A stretch of DNA of 64,000 nt from Ferribacterium limneticum (GCF_020510625.1 NZ_CP075191.1:224001-288000); one strand, 5' to 3'. Counted from the stretch's first letter, positions 27,049-38,775 are shown. Numbers and translations: made by a program. Notes: generated from the letters alone by a model not told the origin.

Positions 27049-28827
27049 ATGAGCACCTATATCGCCCCGATTCGCGACATGCAGTTCGTTCTGAATGAAG
27101 TCGCCGGCCTTGAAGAGATTTGCGCCCTGCCGGGCAACGAGGAATGCTCGGTCGATCTCGTCGAATCCATTCTCGACGAAGCTTCCAAGTTCGCCACCGG
27201 CGTTCTCGATCCGATCAACAACGTTGGCGACCGTGTCGGCCACGTCTGCAAGGACGGCGTCGTCACCACGGCGCCCGGCTTCAAGGAAGCCTACCAACTG
27301 TTCGCCGAAACCGGCTGGAACTCCATGCCTTTCTCGCCGGAATACGGCGGCCAGGGCCTGCCGGCCGTCGTTTCGATGGCCGTCAATGAAATGTGGAAGG
27401 GCGCCAACATGGCCTTCGGCCTGTGCCCGATGCTGACCGGCGGCGCCATTGAAGCCATTGCCCACCACGCCTCCGACGAACTCAAGCAGAAGTACCTGCC
27501 GAAGATGGTCGAAGGCACCTGGACTGGCACGATGAACCTCACCGAGCCGAACGCCGGCTCCGATCTGGCGGCCATCTCTTCCAAGGCCAAGGCCGTCGGT
27601 GATGGCTCTTACCTGGTCAGCGGCACCAAGATTTTCATTACCTGGGGCGAACATGATGTCGCCGAGAACATCATCCACCTCGTGCTGGCCCGCCTGCCGG
27701 ACGCGCCGCCGGGACTGAAGGGCATCTCGCTCTTCCTGGTGCCGAAGTTCCTGGTCAATGACGACGGCTCGCTCGGCAAGCGCAACGATCTGATCTGCGC
27801 CTCCATTGAACACAAGCTCGGCATCCACGGCAGCCCGACCGCCGTCATGTCCTACGGCGAGAACGAAGGCGCTGTCGGCTACCTGATCGGCGACGAGAAC
27901 AAGGGCATCGGCTACATGTTCACGATGATGAACCACGCCCGCGTCAATGTCGGCCTCGAAGGCGTCGGCATCGCCGAGCGCGCCTACCAGCACGCCCTGT
28001 GGTACGCCCGTGAGCGCGTGCAGGGCAAGATCATCGGCGACAAGTCCGACGAGAAGAAGACCATCCTGCATCACCCGGATGTTCGCCGCATGCTGATGGA
28101 CGTCAAGTCGCGCACCGAAGCCATGCGTACGCTGGCTTATTACGCTGCCGCCAATATCGACCGCGCCCATGCCGGCGATGCTGCCGCCCAGTCGCGCGTC
28201 GATCTGCTCACCCCGGTCGTCAAGGGCTGGAGCACGGAGCAGGGCGTCGAGCTGTCGTCGACCGCGCTGCAGGTCTTCGGTGGCGTCGGTTTCGTCGAAG
28301 AAACCGGTGCGGCGCAGTACTACCGCGATTCGCGCATCACCACCATCTACGAAGGCACGACGGCCATCCAGGCCAACGACCTGGTCGGCCGCAAGCTGGC
28401 CCGCGAAAAGGTGCCGGGCGCCGCCATGAAGACGCTGATCGCCGAAATGACGGCCACGGCTGACGAGATCGCCGCTAACGCCCAGCTGGCCGGTATTGCC
28501 GCCAACCTGAAGACGGCGATTGCGGCCCAGCAGAAGGCGGTGGACTGGATTCTCGCCAATTACGAAAGCGCCCCGGCCGCCGTTCATGCCGGTTCCGTGC
28601 CTTTCCTCAAGCAGACCGGTATCGTGGTCGGCGGCTGGCTGATGGCCAAGTCGGCCGCCATTGCCGTCAAGCACATTGCCGAAGGCAGCAGCGACGATTT
28701 CTACAAGGCCAAGCTGGCCACGGCCAACTACTTCGCCGCCCACCAGTTGCCGTTCGCTACCGCCTACGCTGCTGAAATCACCGGTGGTGCCGAGTCGGTG
28801 TTCGCCCTGCCGGAAAGCCTGTTCTGA
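27049..28827 (+). CDS. Acyl-CoA dehydrogenase (DmdC/FadE-like)
   Basis: A 592-aa FAD enzyme for alpha-beta oxidation of acyl-CoA. It has an N-terminal acyl-CoA dehydrogenase segment (residues 2-33, [14 protein letters not shown]), the substrate-binding [13 protein letters not shown], the [12 protein letters not shown] motif with the probable catalytic glutamate, and the extra C-terminal domain found in the ~590-aa branch of the family. The ATG follows AAAGGAATTCCC. It sits in an operon with the upstream acyl-CoA ligase and ends two bases before ETF-QO, which would receive its electrons through ETF. Confidence 0.93.
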   Translation: MSTYIAPIRDMQFVLNEVAGLEEICALPGNEECSVDLVESILDEASKFATGVLDPINNVGDRVGHVCKDGVVTTAPGFKEAYQLFAETGWNSMPFSPEYGGQGLPAVVSMAVNEMWKGANMAFGLCPMLTGGAIEAIAHHASDELKQKYLPKMVEGTWTGTMNLTEPNAGSDLAAISSKAKAVGDGSYLVSGTKIFITWGEHDVAENIIHLVLARLPDAPPGLKGISLFLVPKFLVNDDGSLGKRNDLICASIEHKLGIHGSPTAVMSYGENEGAVGYLIGDENKGIGYMFTMMNHARVNVGLEGVGIAERAYQHALWYARERVQGKIIGDKSDEKKTILHHPDVRRMLMDVKSRTEAMRTLAYYAAANIDRAHAGDAAAQSRVDLLTPVVKGWSTEQGVELSSTALQVFGGVGFVEETGAAQYYRDSRITTIYEGTTAIQANDLVGRKLAREKVPGAAMKTLIAEMTATADEIAANAQLAGIAANLKTAIAAQQKAVDWILANYESAPAAVHAGSVPFLKQTGIVVGGWLMAKSAAIAVKHIAEGSSDDFYKAKLATANYFAAHQLPFATAYAAEITGGAESVFALPESLF

Positions 28828-28829
28828 CC

Positions 28830-30473
28830 ATGAGCACGCGCACCGATCGCGATGCAATGGAATACGATGTCGTGATCATCGGCGGCGGCCCTTCGGGGCT
28901 GTCTTCGGCGATCCGCATCAAGCAGCTGGCCGAGCAGTCGGGCAAGGAAGTTTCCGTCTGTCTGCTGGAAAAGGGCTCGGAAATCGGCGCCCACATCCTG
29001 TCCGGCGCCGTGCTGGAACCGCATGCCCTGAACGAACTCTTTCCGGACTGGAAGGAACGCGGCGCGCCCCTGAACACGCCGGCCGGCGAGGATCGTTTCC
29101 TGTTCCTGACCGAAGGCGGTTCGTTCAAGCTGCCGACCCCGCCGCAGATGTCCAACCATGGCAACTACATCATCAGCCTGGGCAACCTTTGCCGCTGGCT
29201 GGGTGAGCAGGCCGAGGCGCTGGGCGTCGAGATCTACCCGGGCTTTGCCGCCGCCGAGGTGCTTTACCACGAGGACGGCTCGGTCAAGGGCGTCGCCACC
29301 GGCGACCTGGGCATCGGCAAGGACGGCCAGCCGGGCCACAACTTCCAGCCGGGCATGGAACTGCATGCCCGCCAGACCATCTTCGCCGAAGGCTGCCGCG
29401 GTTCGCTGACCAAGGAACTGTTCGGCAAGTTCGATCTGCGCGATGGCATCAATCCGCAAACCTACGGCATCGGCATCAAGGAGCTGTGGGAAATCGACCC
29501 GGCCAAGCACCAGCCCGGCCTGATCGTGCACACCGTGGGCTGGCCGGTATCGTCCGACACCTACGGCGGCTCCTTCCTCTACCACCTGGAGAACAACCTG
29601 GTGGCGGTGGGCTACGTTGTCGGCCTCGACTACAAGAACCCGTGGCTGTCGCCGTACGAGGAATTCCAGCGCTACAAGACGCACCCGGCGATTCGCGGCT
29701 TCTTCGAAGGCGGCCGGCGCATTTCCTACGGCGCCCGCGCGCTGTCGGAAGGCGGCTACCAGTCGGTGCCCAAGCTGCATTTCCCGGGCGGCCTGCTGGT
29801 CGGCGACACCGCCGGCTTCCTCAATGTGCCGAAGATCAAGGGCACGCACATGGCCATGGAGTCCGGCATCGTCGCCGCCAAGGCCGTGTTCGAGCACCTG
29901 TTCAAGGACAACGCCGGCACCGAGGTCAAGGAATACGGCGAGCTGATCAAGCAGAGCTGGCTGTGGGCCGAGCTGTACAAGGTGCGCAACATCCGCCCGG
30001 CCTTCAAGTGGGGCTTGTTGGGTGGCCTGGCCTACGGCGCCATCGACACCTTCCTGTTCGGCGGCAAGGCACCGTGGACCATGCGTCACCACGACGACCA
30101 CAGCCAGCTCGGCGACAAGAACAGCTATCCGAAGATCGACTACCCGAAGCCGGACGGCAAGATCAGCTTCGACCGCCTGTCCTCGGTTTTCCTGTCGGCG
30201 ACCAACCACGAGGAAAACCAGCAGACGCACCTGCGCCTGAAGGATGAATCGGTGGCCATTTCGGTCAATTACGCCAAGTACGGCGCGCCGGAAACGCGTT
30301 ACTGCCCGGCTGGCGTGTACGAAATCCTCGGTGAGGAGGAAGGCAAGCCGCGGCTGCAGATCAACGGCCAGAACTGCCTGCACTGCAAGACCTGCGACAT
30401 CAAGGATCCGACCCAGAACATCAACTGGACGGTTCCGGAAGGTGGCGGTGGGCCGAACTATCCAAACATGTAA
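28830..30473 (+). CDS. Electron transfer flavoprotein-ubiquinone oxidoreductase
   Basis: A 547-aa membrane-associated flavoprotein passing electrons from ETF to ubiquinone. The N-terminal FAD motif is [39 protein letters not shown] segment lies near residue 330 (split across the ubiquinone-binding region), and the C-terminal ferredoxin-like region has cysteines in [12 protein letters not shown] with an upstream RYCPAGVYE cysteine, forming the 4Fe-4S cluster. It begins two bases after the dehydrogenase stop. Together with that gene it links acyl-CoA oxidation to the respiratory chain. Confidence 0.95.
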   Translation: MSTRTDRDAMEYDVVIIGGGPSGLSSAIRIKQLAEQSGKEVSVCLLEKGSEIGAHILSGAVLEPHALNELFPDWKERGAPLNTPAGEDRFLFLTEGGSFKLPTPPQMSNHGNYIISLGNLCRWLGEQAEALGVEIYPGFAAAEVLYHEDGSVKGVATGDLGIGKDGQPGHNFQPGMELHARQTIFAEGCRGSLTKELFGKFDLRDGINPQTYGIGIKELWEIDPAKHQPGLIVHTVGWPVSSDTYGGSFLYHLENNLVAVGYVVGLDYKNPWLSPYEEFQRYKTHPAIRGFFEGGRRISYGARALSEGGYQSVPKLHFPGGLLVGDTAGFLNVPKIKGTHMAMESGIVAAKAVFEHLFKDNAGTEVKEYGELIKQSWLWAELYKVRNIRPAFKWGLLGGLAYGAIDTFLFGGKAPWTMRHHDDHSQLGDKNSYPKIDYPKPDGKISFDRLSSVFLSATNHEENQQTHLRLKDESVAISVNYAKYGAPETRYCPAGVYEILGEEEGKPRLQINGQNCLHCKTCDIKDPTQNINWTVPEGGGGPNYPNM

Positions 30474-30573
30474 GTCCTGACGCCTGGCCGGGCATCGCTC
30501 AGGCCGGGCGCAACAACAAACAGAACCCGAGAACAGCGCAGTTTCAAATCAATCGGAGTTTCCAGGAGGTCTC

Positions 30574-30888
30574 ATGTCACAAGAAAATATCCAGGCGAAG
30601 ATTCGGAGCAATCCGAAATTCGCCGAACTGGTCGGCAAGCGTACCCGCTTCGCCGTCATCCTCTCGCTGGTCGTGCTGGTGCCTTACTACACCTTCATGT
30701 TCCTCGTTTCCACGCAGCCGCAGATCTTCGCCGCCAAGATTGCCGAAGGTAGCGTCATCACCATCGGCTGGCCGATCGCCGCGCTGATCGTCGTTGCCGG
30801 CTGGATCCTGACCGGTGTCTACGTCAACCGCGCCAACGGCGAATTCGACAGCATCACCGCCGAAGTCCTCAAGGAGGCCCGCAAATGA
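30574..30888 (+). CDS. yjcH: DUF485 membrane protein (YjcH-like)
   Basis: A 104-aa inner-membrane protein with two TM segments (about residues 28-50 and 64-86). The [20 protein letters not shown] pattern is typical of DUF485. A strong ribosome site (CCAGGAGG) precedes the ATG. The stop overlaps the start of the ActP-type symporter by four bases, and this pairing is conserved in acs-yjcH-actP operons. Its molecular role is not established; it may be an accessory subunit of the symporter. Confidence 0.9.
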   Translation: MSQENIQAKIRSNPKFAELVGKRTRFAVILSLVVLVPYYTFMFLVSTQPQIFAAKIAEGSVITIGWPIAALIVVAGWILTGVYVNRANGEFDSITAEVLKEARK

Positions 30889-32558
30889 AGCGCTCCATCA
30901 CCGCATTGATCGCCGGCAGCCTGCTCGCCGTCTCCTTCGCCGTATTTGCCGGTCCCGGCGCCATCGAAGGCGTCGAGAAACAGCCGATCAACGTCAGCGC
31001 CATCGCCATGTTCATGATCTTCGTGCTGGCCACGCTCGGCATCACCAAGTGGGCGGCCGGCAAGACCAAGACCACCGCTGACTTCTACACGGCTGGCGGC
31101 GGCATCACCGGCTTCCAGAATGGCCTGGCCATCGCCGGCGACTACATGTCCGCCGCGACCCTGCTCGGTCTGACTTCGATGGTCTATTTCAAGGGCTACG
31201 ACGGCTTCATCTACGCCGTCTGCTTCTTCATCGGCTGGCCAATCATCCTGTTCCTGATGGCGGAACGTCTGCGCAACCTCGGCAAGTTCACCTTCGCCGA
31301 CATCGCCTCCTACCGCCTCGACCAGAACCGCATCCGCACCTTCGCGGCCATCGGTTCGCTGACCGTCGTCTGCTTCTACCTGATCGTCCAGATGGTCGGT
31401 GCCGGCCAGTTGATCCAGCTGCTGTTCGGGCTGGAATACAACTATGCCGTGATCGTCGTCGGCCTGCTCATGATGGTGTACGTCACCTTCGGCGGCATGA
31501 CGGCAACGACCTGGGTGCAGATCATCAAGGCCTGCCTGCTGCTCGGTGGCGGCATCACGCTGATGCTGCTGACCCTGGCGCAATTCGGCTGGTCTTTCGA
31601 GAATCTGTTCACCAAGGCCATCGAGTCGCACAAGCTGGGCGAAAAGCTGATGTCACCGGGTACGCTGATGGCTGACCCGATCTCTGCCTTCTCGCTGTCG
31701 CTCGGCCTGCTTTTTGGTACCGCCGGTCTGCCGCACATCATGATGCGCTTCTTCACCGTGCCGAACGCCAAGGAAGCCCGCAAGTCGGTGTTCTACGCGA
31801 CTGGTTTCATCGGCCTGTTCTTCCTGGTCACCATGGTTCTCGGCGCTGCCGCGATCACCATCGTCGGCACCAACGGCGCTTTCTTCGAAGGCGGCCAGGT
31901 TGGCGGCAAGCTGATCGGTGGCGGCAACATGCCGGTCATGCACCTGGCCAAGGCAGTTGGCGGCGACATCTTCCTCGGCTTCCTGTCGGCCGTGGCTTTT
32001 GCCACCATCCTGGCAGTGGTGTCGGGCCTGGCCCTGGCCGGCGCCTCGGCGATCTCGCATGACCTGTACGCCCGCGTCATCAAGAAGGGCACGGCCTCCA
32101 GCCAGCAGGAAATGAAGGTCACCCGTCTGGCCTCCATCGGCCTCGGCATCGCGGCCATCCTGCTTGGCATCGCCTTCAAGGATCAGAACGTGCTGTTCCT
32201 CGTCGCGCTGGCCTTTGGCGTCGCTTCCTCGGTCAACTTCCCGGTGCTGATCCTGTCCATGTACTGGAAGGGCCTGACCACGCGCGGCGCGCTGTGGGGC
32301 GGCATCGCTGGTCTGGTTTCGTCGGTTGGTCTGGTCATCCTGTCGCCGACCGTGTGGGTCAAGATTCTCGGCAACAAGGCCGCCATCTTCCCGTACGACC
32401 ACCCGGCCATCGTCTCGATGACGCTCGCCTTCTTTGTCACCTGGTTGCTTTCGGTGACCGACAAGAGCGCCCGTGCTGCGGCCGAAGCCGCCGCTTTCGA
32501 AGAGCAGTTCATCCGTGCCCAAACCGGCCTGGGTGCTGCCGGAGCGCACGCGCACTAA
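30885..32558 (+). CDS. actP: Cation/acetate symporter ActP
   Basis: A 557-aa sodium:solute symporter. An N-terminal signal-like helix is followed by about 13 TM segments. The sequence contains the family motifs [20 protein letters not shown] (residues about 65-85) and [20 protein letters not shown] (about 265-285), matching acetate/glycolate permeases. It takes up acetate and similar short carboxylates with Na+ or H+. It is coupled to the DUF485 gene and followed by a terminator. Its position behind the acyl-CoA oxidation block fits a role in organic-acid utilisation. Confidence 0.93.
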   Translation: MKRSITALIAGSLLAVSFAVFAGPGAIEGVEKQPINVSAIAMFMIFVLATLGITKWAAGKTKTTADFYTAGGGITGFQNGLAIAGDYMSAATLLGLTSMVYFKGYDGFIYAVCFFIGWPIILFLMAERLRNLGKFTFADIASYRLDQNRIRTFAAIGSLTVVCFYLIVQMVGAGQLIQLLFGLEYNYAVIVVGLLMMVYVTFGGMTATTWVQIIKACLLLGGGITLMLLTLAQFGWSFENLFTKAIESHKLGEKLMSPGTLMADPISAFSLSLGLLFGTAGLPHIMMRFFTVPNAKEARKSVFYATGFIGLFFLVTMVLGAAAITIVGTNGAFFEGGQVGGKLIGGGNMPVMHLAKAVGGDIFLGFLSAVAFATILAVVSGLALAGASAISHDLYARVIKKGTASSQQEMKVTRLASIGLGIAAILLGIAFKDQNVLFLVALAFGVASSVNFPVLILSMYWKGLTTRGALWGGIAGLVSSVGLVILSPTVWVKILGNKAAIFPYDHPAIVSMTLAFFVTWLLSVTDKSARAAAEAAAFEEQFIRAQTGLGAAGAHAH

Positions 32559-32618
32559 GAATTTGCTCACTCTGCGGGTGAGATATCGGGAGAACAGCGC
32601 CCGCCATCTCATTCTTTC

Positions 32619-32643
32619 AGGGGCCTTCGGGCCCCTTTTTTTG
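32619..32643 (+). terminator. Intrinsic terminator after actP
   Basis: AGGGGCC pairs with GGCCCCT over a TTCG loop, followed by a run of T. It ends the DUF485-actP transcript. Confidence 0.92.
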
Positions 32644-32762
32644 TCACGTAGATATTAAATGTAATAATTTTACAAAAAATGCCTTTTAAATATTGATTTG
32701 GCGTTATCCTGACGCTATCGACTATAACTAAAGTAATGGCTTCTGCGGAGATGCAAAAGTAA

Positions 32763-33830
32763 ATGAGTGAGATGGGCCAAAGCCGGCTTCCCGGGCTGCT
32801 GGGCAAACTGGGAAAGATGACGTCGATTCGCGATACTGAGCTGCTGGAGCAAAGCCTGCTGCGGACATTGGGGCCCTTGCTCGGGGTGCTCGATACCTCC
32901 TTGTACCGGACGGACGATGGCGAGAGCCTGATCCGGGTCACCCACTATCACCGTTCCAAAGTGGTGGACGCGGATGGCGTCGCTCGCATGGTCGAGCGGG
33001 TCGAGGAGGTCATGCATCTGGGCGAATTGCCGCCGGAGGTAATCGGATTGACCGATAACGTCAGGCTGCTGGCCAAGCCCTGTACGCGCAAACTCGATCA
33101 AGACCTTCTGGTCGCCTATCCCCTGATGGGCGGCAACGATGTCTGTGGTTACTTCGTCTTCCTGCGCGATCGAGAGGTTTCTGCGGTTGAAGACACGATG
33201 ATCCGCGGCGTGCTGGAAGTGTTCTCGAATTACTACGCGCTGCTCGACATCAGCCAGCGCGATCGCCTGACCGGACTATTCAACCGCCAGGCACTGGAAA
33301 GCAGTTTCGACCGGATCTGGCGGGCGCTCGGTCGTCCCGATTTCTTTGCCGAGAAGACCGCCGGCCGCCGGCAGTTGCCGGCCGACACTTACTGGCTGGC
33401 CGTGATCGACATCGATCACTTCAAACGCATCAACGACGGTTTCGGCCACATGGTCGGCGACGAGATCCTGCTGCTGGCGTCGCGCCTGATGAGCCACACC
33501 TTCCGCTCCTCGGATCTGCTTTACCGCTACGGGGGCGAAGAGTTTGTCGCGATTATTTCGGCCGAAAACGCGGCCATCGCCAGGAACGTTTTCGAACGTG
33601 TCCGCCTGGCCATCGAGGCGCATCTTTTCCCACGTATCGAACACCTGACCGTCAGCATCGGCTACAGCCAGGCCGCGCCCGACATCCTGCCGGTCGAAGT
33701 CCTCAGCCGGGCCGACCGCAGCCTCTACCAAGCCAAGCAGGACGGGCGAAATCGCGTTTACGCCTATCAGGAGCTGGTCGATTCCGGGGTCTTTGCGCAG
33801 CAGAGTTACGACGAAGTGGAGTTTTTCTAA
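32763..33830 (+). CDS. GGDEF diguanylate cyclase with N-terminal sensory region
   Basis: A 355-aa protein with no TM segment. The N-terminal half (about 20-165) looks like a GAF-type fold but has no clear ligand motif. The GGDEF domain (about 175-340) starts at RDRLTGLFNRQALE, has DIDHFKRINDGFGHMVGDE, and the active-site loop YGGEEF, which is a competent GGEEF signature. RSSD five residues before it forms a product-inhibition I-site. It would make c-di-GMP from two GTP. The ATG lies 12 bases after GGAG and directly abuts a three-codon reading frame. An AT-rich promoter region precedes it. Confidence 0.92.
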   Translation: MSEMGQSRLPGLLGKLGKMTSIRDTELLEQSLLRTLGPLLGVLDTSLYRTDDGESLIRVTHYHRSKVVDADGVARMVERVEEVMHLGELPPEVIGLTDNVRLLAKPCTRKLDQDLLVAYPLMGGNDVCGYFVFLRDREVSAVEDTMIRGVLEVFSNYYALLDISQRDRLTGLFNRQALESSFDRIWRALGRPDFFAEKTAGRRQLPADTYWLAVIDIDHFKRINDGFGHMVGDEILLLASRLMSHTFRSSDLLYRYGGEEFVAIISAENAAIARNVFERVRLAIEAHLFPRIEHLTVSIGYSQAAPDILPVEVLSRADRSLYQAKQDGRNRVYAYQELVDSGVFAQQSYDEVEFF

Positions 33831-33845
33831 AGGCGCCAAGGGCCG

Positions 33846-33866
33846 CCGCCGGCGGGCTGCCGGCGG
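33846..33866. terminator. Possible stem-loop between convergent genes
   Basis: CCGCCGGC pairs with GCCGGCGG over a five-base loop, between the GGDEF gene and the minus-strand rhodanese gene. No T-run follows on either side, so termination by this hairpin alone is uncertain. Confidence 0.35.
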
Positions 33867-33880
33867 GTGAACGTGACCGT

Positions 33881-34426
33881 TTATTTGTCGACGCGATACA
33901 TCTTGGCCTTGTTCATCTTCGGGCTCCACGGCAGGCCGCTGTTCTGCCAGCCGTTTTGCAGGCGGAAGCCGGCTTGCGGCCCTTCCTTGATGATCGAACC
34001 CTGGAAGCCATTGACGATATAGCGGGCATTGACGAAGCCGTTGTCACGCAGATATTCGGCACTCGGCTCGCCCCGTTCGCTGCCGGAACGGCACATGGTG
34101 ATGATTTCGGTGTCCGCTCCCCAGCCCCGTTTGGCCAGCTCGGCCTTGACGTCGGCTACGAAATTCGGGTTGTAGTTCGGTTTGTAGTTGCCGCGCTTGT
34201 CGTCCCAGACATTGCGGTCGACGATCAGGTAGGGAATGTTCACGGTAATCATGTCGGTGAAACCGGTGAACATGATCTCGACCGGATCGCGCACGTCGAT
34301 GAACAGGATCTTGGCATCGGCCTGCTTGACCTTGTTGTAGGCCTCCTGCGCAGAAATTGCGATATCGACGGCACTGGCCGTCAGCGCGCTGAAGATCAGG
34401 CTGGCTGCAGCAATGAGTCGTTTCAT
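33881..34426 (-). CDS. Exported rhodanese-domain protein
   Basis: A 181-aa protein with a cleavable signal peptide (hydrophobic core AAASLIFSALTASA, cleavage after about residue 19). The single rhodanese-like domain has LFIDVRDPVEI (CH2A-like) and the active-site loop ITMCRSGSERG with the catalytic cysteine and a full CRSGSER loop. The C-terminus (GFRLQNGWQNSGLPWSPKM) resembles a group of periplasmic rhodaneses in betaproteobacteria. Sulfurtransferase activity is possible, but the sulfur donor and acceptor are unknown. It is a single gene with AAAGGAGAC as a good ribosome site. Confidence 0.85.
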   Translation of the reverse strand: MKRLIAAASLIFSALTASAVDIAISAQEAYNKVKQADAKILFIDVRDPVEIMFTGFTDMITVNIPYLIVDRNVWDDKRGNYKPNYNPNFVADVKAELAKRGWGADTEIITMCRSGSERGEPSAEYLRDNGFVNARYIVNGFQGSIIKEGPQAGFRLQNGWQNSGLPWSPKMNKAKMYRVDK

Positions 34427-34504
34427 GGTGTCTCCTTTATATTGTGTGGAAATATAAGGTTACACGAATATTATCAATCGCTACTGATGCGATCGGGCAG
34501 CACG

Positions 34505-34894
34505 CTACTGCGCAAACCAATACCGGATCAGGGCGAGTGACAGTGCAAACAGGTAGCCATAGGCGAACCGGTCGATGCGCAGCACGGGCTGATTATTCCG
34601 GGCCCGCCAGGCACCCATGACGCACATCAGCAGGCCAACGGCGACAGGCGTGAACAGCAGGTTGGCCAGACGCAGCCCGGCACTGGCGAAATGCATCGGC
34701 AACAGCAAAAGGCTGATGCCGCCGGCGATGGCGCCAAAGATGGCATAGCCGAATCCAGCCAGCCACGGGTTGGGCGGTTTGCGGAATGGCTCAGCCAGCG
34801 AGTGCAGCCCAAGTTCGACCAGCGCCTCGGCAACCGCCTGCAGCACAACTTCGCCAATGACTTCGACGATGAACTCGACAATCAGCTCAAGCAT
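34505..34894 (-). CDS. Small membrane protein, unknown function
   Basis: A 129-aa protein. The N-terminal 33 residues form an unusual acidic-hydrophobic helix with regularly spaced glutamates (LIVEFIVEVIGEVVLQAV). After a Pro-rich hinge there are three TM segments (about residues 46-66, 74-93 and 108-126). I recognise no family. It lies downstream of the ClpX-like gene on the same strand, 59 bases apart, so co-transcription is plausible. Confidence 0.65.
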   Translation of the reverse strand: MLELIVEFIVEVIGEVVLQAVAEALVELGLHSLAEPFRKPPNPWLAGFGYAIFGAIAGGISLLLLPMHFASAGLRLANLLFTPVAVGLLMCVMGAWRARNNQPVLRIDRFAYGYLFALSLALIRYWFAQ

Positions 34895-34953
34895 CCGGGT
34901 GGCGCCAGTTGTTGTTTGGGCGGTGCAGCGGGCTCGGCATCAGCCGGTTCGCT

Positions 34954-35964
<1,011 letters not shown>

Positions 35965-36172
35965 CGGAGTACTCCGCGGACAGTATTTGCCGATGCTAGT
36001 CGTGCCGGGCTGTTTCGGAAAGCCCAATCGCGTGGCCGGGCCAGCTGCGAGCTTTGCCTCCCCGCTGGCATGGCCGTCAAAGGTAAAATAACGAATTGAC
36101 CAAGTGATCGGTGCTGGCTATCCGGCAACCATCGCTTGAGGCCCGACTTCATTTTCCTGCAGGAATTCCTTC

Positions 36173-37813
36173 ATGCTACCGAAGCTCACCTCCTTCCCCG
36201 GCGTCCAAGGCCCGGTCGTTATCATCGTGATGGACGGCTACGGCCTGCCCAAGACCGACGTTGGCAGCGCCATCGCCGCGGCCAAAAAACCGACCCTCGA
36301 CCGCCTGTTCGCCAATTACCCGAACATCCGCCTGCGCGCCCACGGCACGGCGGTCGGCATGCCGTCCGACGACGACATGGGCAATTCCGAAGTCGGCCAC
36401 AACGCCATCGGGGCCGGACAGGTTTACAGCCAGGGCGCGTCGCTGGTCGCCAACGCGATTGCCGATGGCGCCCTCTGGCAGGGCGAGGCGTGGCAGCAGA
36501 TTGTTGCCGGCGCCAAGGCCGGTCGCGGTGTGGTCCATTTCATCGGCCTGTTCTCCGACGGCAACGTGCACAGCCACATCGATCACCTGAAGGCCATGGT
36601 CGTCCAGGCCAAGACCGAAGGCATCAAGACCGTGCGCATTCACGCGCTGCTCGACGGCCGCGACGTGCCGGAAACCAGTGCGCTGGATTATGTCGTGCCC
36701 TTCGAAGCCTTTCTGGCCGAGATCAGTGCGGATGGCTTCGATGCCCGCATCGCTTCCGGCGGTGGCCGCCAGTACATCACCATGGACCGTTACGACGCCA
36801 ACTGGGCGATGGTCGAAAAAGGCTGGAAGACCCACGTGCTCGGCAAGGGGCCGCAGTTCGCCAATGCCACGGCAGCGGTCAACGGCCTGCGCGAGCAGAA
36901 CCCCGGTACCATCGACCAGGATCTACCGGAGTTCGTCATCGCCGATAACGGCAAGGCCATCGGCACCATCGAGGACGGCGATTCGGTCGTCTTCTTCAAC
37001 TTCCGCGGCGACCGCGCCATCGAAATCACCCGCGCTTTCGAAGAGGCGGCTTTCGACAAGTTTGACCGCGTTCGTTTCCCGAAGGTCACCTACGCCGGCA
37101 TGCTGCAGTACGACGGTGACCTGAAACTGCCGGCCCGTTTCCTGGTCGCCCCGCCGGCGATCAAGGACACCACCGGCGAATGGTTCGCCAAGTCGGGCAT
37201 CGCTCAGTTCGCCTGCTCGGAAACGCAGAAATTCGGCCATGTGACCTACTTCTGGAATGGCAACCGCTCCGGCAAGTTCGACGGCGAAACCTGGCAGGAA
37301 GTGCCGAGCGATGTCGTTCCCTTCGAGCAGCGGCCCTGGATGAAGGCGGCCGAAATCGCCGACGCGATGATCGCTGCCCTCCAGTCAGGCCAGTACAGAA
37401 CGCTGCGCTGCAACTTCGCCAATGGCGACATGGTCGGCCACACTGGCAACTTCGAAGCAGCACGGATCGCGGTCGAAGCCGTCGACCTGTCGCTCGCCCG
37501 CGTCCTGCAGGCCATCGATGCGGCCGGCGGCGTGGCGCTGATCACGGCCGACCACGGCAATGCCGACGAAATGTTCGAACTGGACAAGAAGACCAAGCAG
37601 CCGGCCATGAACAAGGATGGTTCGTTCAAGGCCAAGACGGCACATACGCTGAACCCGGTGCCGCTGATCCTCTACGACAACGTCAGTGGCAGCAAGCTGG
37701 GCTTCAAGCAGACCGAGACGGCCGGCCTGTCCAACATCGCCGCCACAGTTGCCAACCTGCTCGGGCTGGAGAAGCATGCGGCTTGGGACGAAAGCTTGCT
37801 GGAAATTCGCTGA
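36173..37813 (+). CDS. gpmI: 2,3-bisphosphoglycerate-independent phosphoglycerate mutase
   Basis: A 546-aa Mn2+-dependent enzyme of the alkaline phosphatase superfamily, interconverting 3- and 2-phosphoglycerate. It shows the N-terminal metal site VVIIVMDGYG, the catalytic serine in DDMGNSEVGHNAIGAG, HIDHLKAMV and HALLDGRDVPETS of the mutase insert, NFRGDRAIEI, and the C-terminal metal ligands NGDMVGHTG and LITADHGNADEM. Length matches bacterial GpmI. The ATG follows CAGGAATTCCTTC. It is a single gene in glycolysis/gluconeogenesis. Confidence 0.96.
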   Translation: MLPKLTSFPGVQGPVVIIVMDGYGLPKTDVGSAIAAAKKPTLDRLFANYPNIRLRAHGTAVGMPSDDDMGNSEVGHNAIGAGQVYSQGASLVANAIADGALWQGEAWQQIVAGAKAGRGVVHFIGLFSDGNVHSHIDHLKAMVVQAKTEGIKTVRIHALLDGRDVPETSALDYVVPFEAFLAEISADGFDARIASGGGRQYITMDRYDANWAMVEKGWKTHVLGKGPQFANATAAVNGLREQNPGTIDQDLPEFVIADNGKAIGTIEDGDSVVFFNFRGDRAIEITRAFEEAAFDKFDRVRFPKVTYAGMLQYDGDLKLPARFLVAPPAIKDTTGEWFAKSGIAQFACSETQKFGHVTYFWNGNRSGKFDGETWQEVPSDVVPFEQRPWMKAAEIADAMIAALQSGQYRTLRCNFANGDMVGHTGNFEAARIAVEAVDLSLARVLQAIDAAGGVALITADHGNADEMFELDKKTKQPAMNKDGSFKAKTAHTLNPVPLILYDNVSGSKLGFKQTETAGLSNIAATVANLLGLEKHAAWDESLLEIR

Positions 37814-37884
37814 AGTGCGCTGGCCGGCGACAACGGATGCCCTGATGCCGGAACGGCATCCGTTGGCTGGCCTTGGGGGCTGCG

Positions 37885-38775
37885 ATGATTGACCCCTTCA
37901 TCGCCCTGCGCGGTGAGCCGCCCGCCCTGCAGGTGCTGAAGCATCCACTCGGCTTTGTCTTTCGGGTGCTGCGCGGCTTCAGTACCAATCAGGGCCTGCT
38001 GCTGGCTGGGGCGATTGCCTACTATGCGCTGCTTTCGGTCGTACCGCTGCTGATCCTGACGGTATTCCTGCTTTCCAATCTGGTCAGCCAGGCCGAATTG
38101 CTCGGCGTCCTCGGGCGCTATCTGGAATGGCTGGTGCCCAGCCAGTCGCAGGCGGTGCTCGGCGATGTTTCCCGATTTCTGCAGAACGGCATCGGGATCG
38201 GTGCCCTGTTGCTGCTGACCATGCTGTTTTTCAGTTCGCTGGCCTTTTCCGGACTGGAAAAAGCGATGGCGATCATCTTTGCCCATCGTGGTCGGCAAAA
38301 GAAGCGCCACTTTCTGGTTTCCGCCGTCCTGCCCTACTGTTTCGTTTTCGTGCTGGGCATCGCCTTGTTGGTCGTGACCTTCGCTTCGGCCAGCCTGCAG
38401 GCGATGGAACATGAAAGCGTCCATTTTCTTGGCACCGACTGGTCGTTGCGCGGGGTCTCCGGCCTGCTTTTCTACCTGCTCGGACTGGCCATGGAAACTG
38501 CCGTCCTGACCTCGCTCTACCTGATCATCCCGGTCGGGCGGACGTCGCTCAGCCACGCGCTGATCGGCGGTTTTTCGGCCGCCCTGCTGTGGGAAGCCCT
38601 GCGCCATGTGCTGGTCTGGTACCTGACCAGCCTGTCGCGGGTCAGTGTCGTCTATGGCTCGCTGACCACGGCGGTGGTGGCGCTGTTCTGCATGGAACTC
38701 GCCGCGACGCTGCTACTGCTTGGCGCCCAGGTGATTGCCGAGTACGAGTTGCTGGGCGACAACGCACCCGCCTGA
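37885..38775 (+). CDS. YihY/BrkB-family membrane protein
   Basis: A 296-aa inner-membrane protein with about six TM segments. The signature STNQGLLLAGAIAYYALLSVVPLLIL is seen in two overlapping halves near residues 34-60. Other family features are ALLLLTMLFFSSLAFSGLEKAM, and the C-terminal VSVVYGSLTTAVVALFCMELAA block. The family was once misnamed ribonuclease BN; its function is unknown. ATG at 37885 is used because GGGGG lies upstream and the TTG at 37873 adds nothing conserved. Its stop abuts the stop of the convergent next gene with no spacing. Confidence 0.88.
   Translation: MIDPFIALRGEPPALQVLKHPLGFVFRVLRGFSTNQGLLLAGAIAYYALLSVVPLLILTVFLLSNLVSQAELLGVLGRYLEWLVPSQSQAVLGDVSRFLQNGIGIGALLLLTMLFFSSLAFSGLEKAMAIIFAHRGRQKKRHFLVSAVLPYCFVFVLGIALLVVTFASASLQAMEHESVHFLGTDWSLRGVSGLLFYLLGLAMETAVLTSLYLIIPVGRTSLSHALIGGFSAALLWEALRHVLVWYLTSLSRVSVVYGSLTTAVVALFCMELAATLLLLGAQVIAEYELLGDNAPA

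Noticed and set aside
36136..36948. 270-codon frame overlapping the first half of gpmI
   Set aside because: Out of frame with intact gpmI motifs; Arg/Pro-rich shadow.
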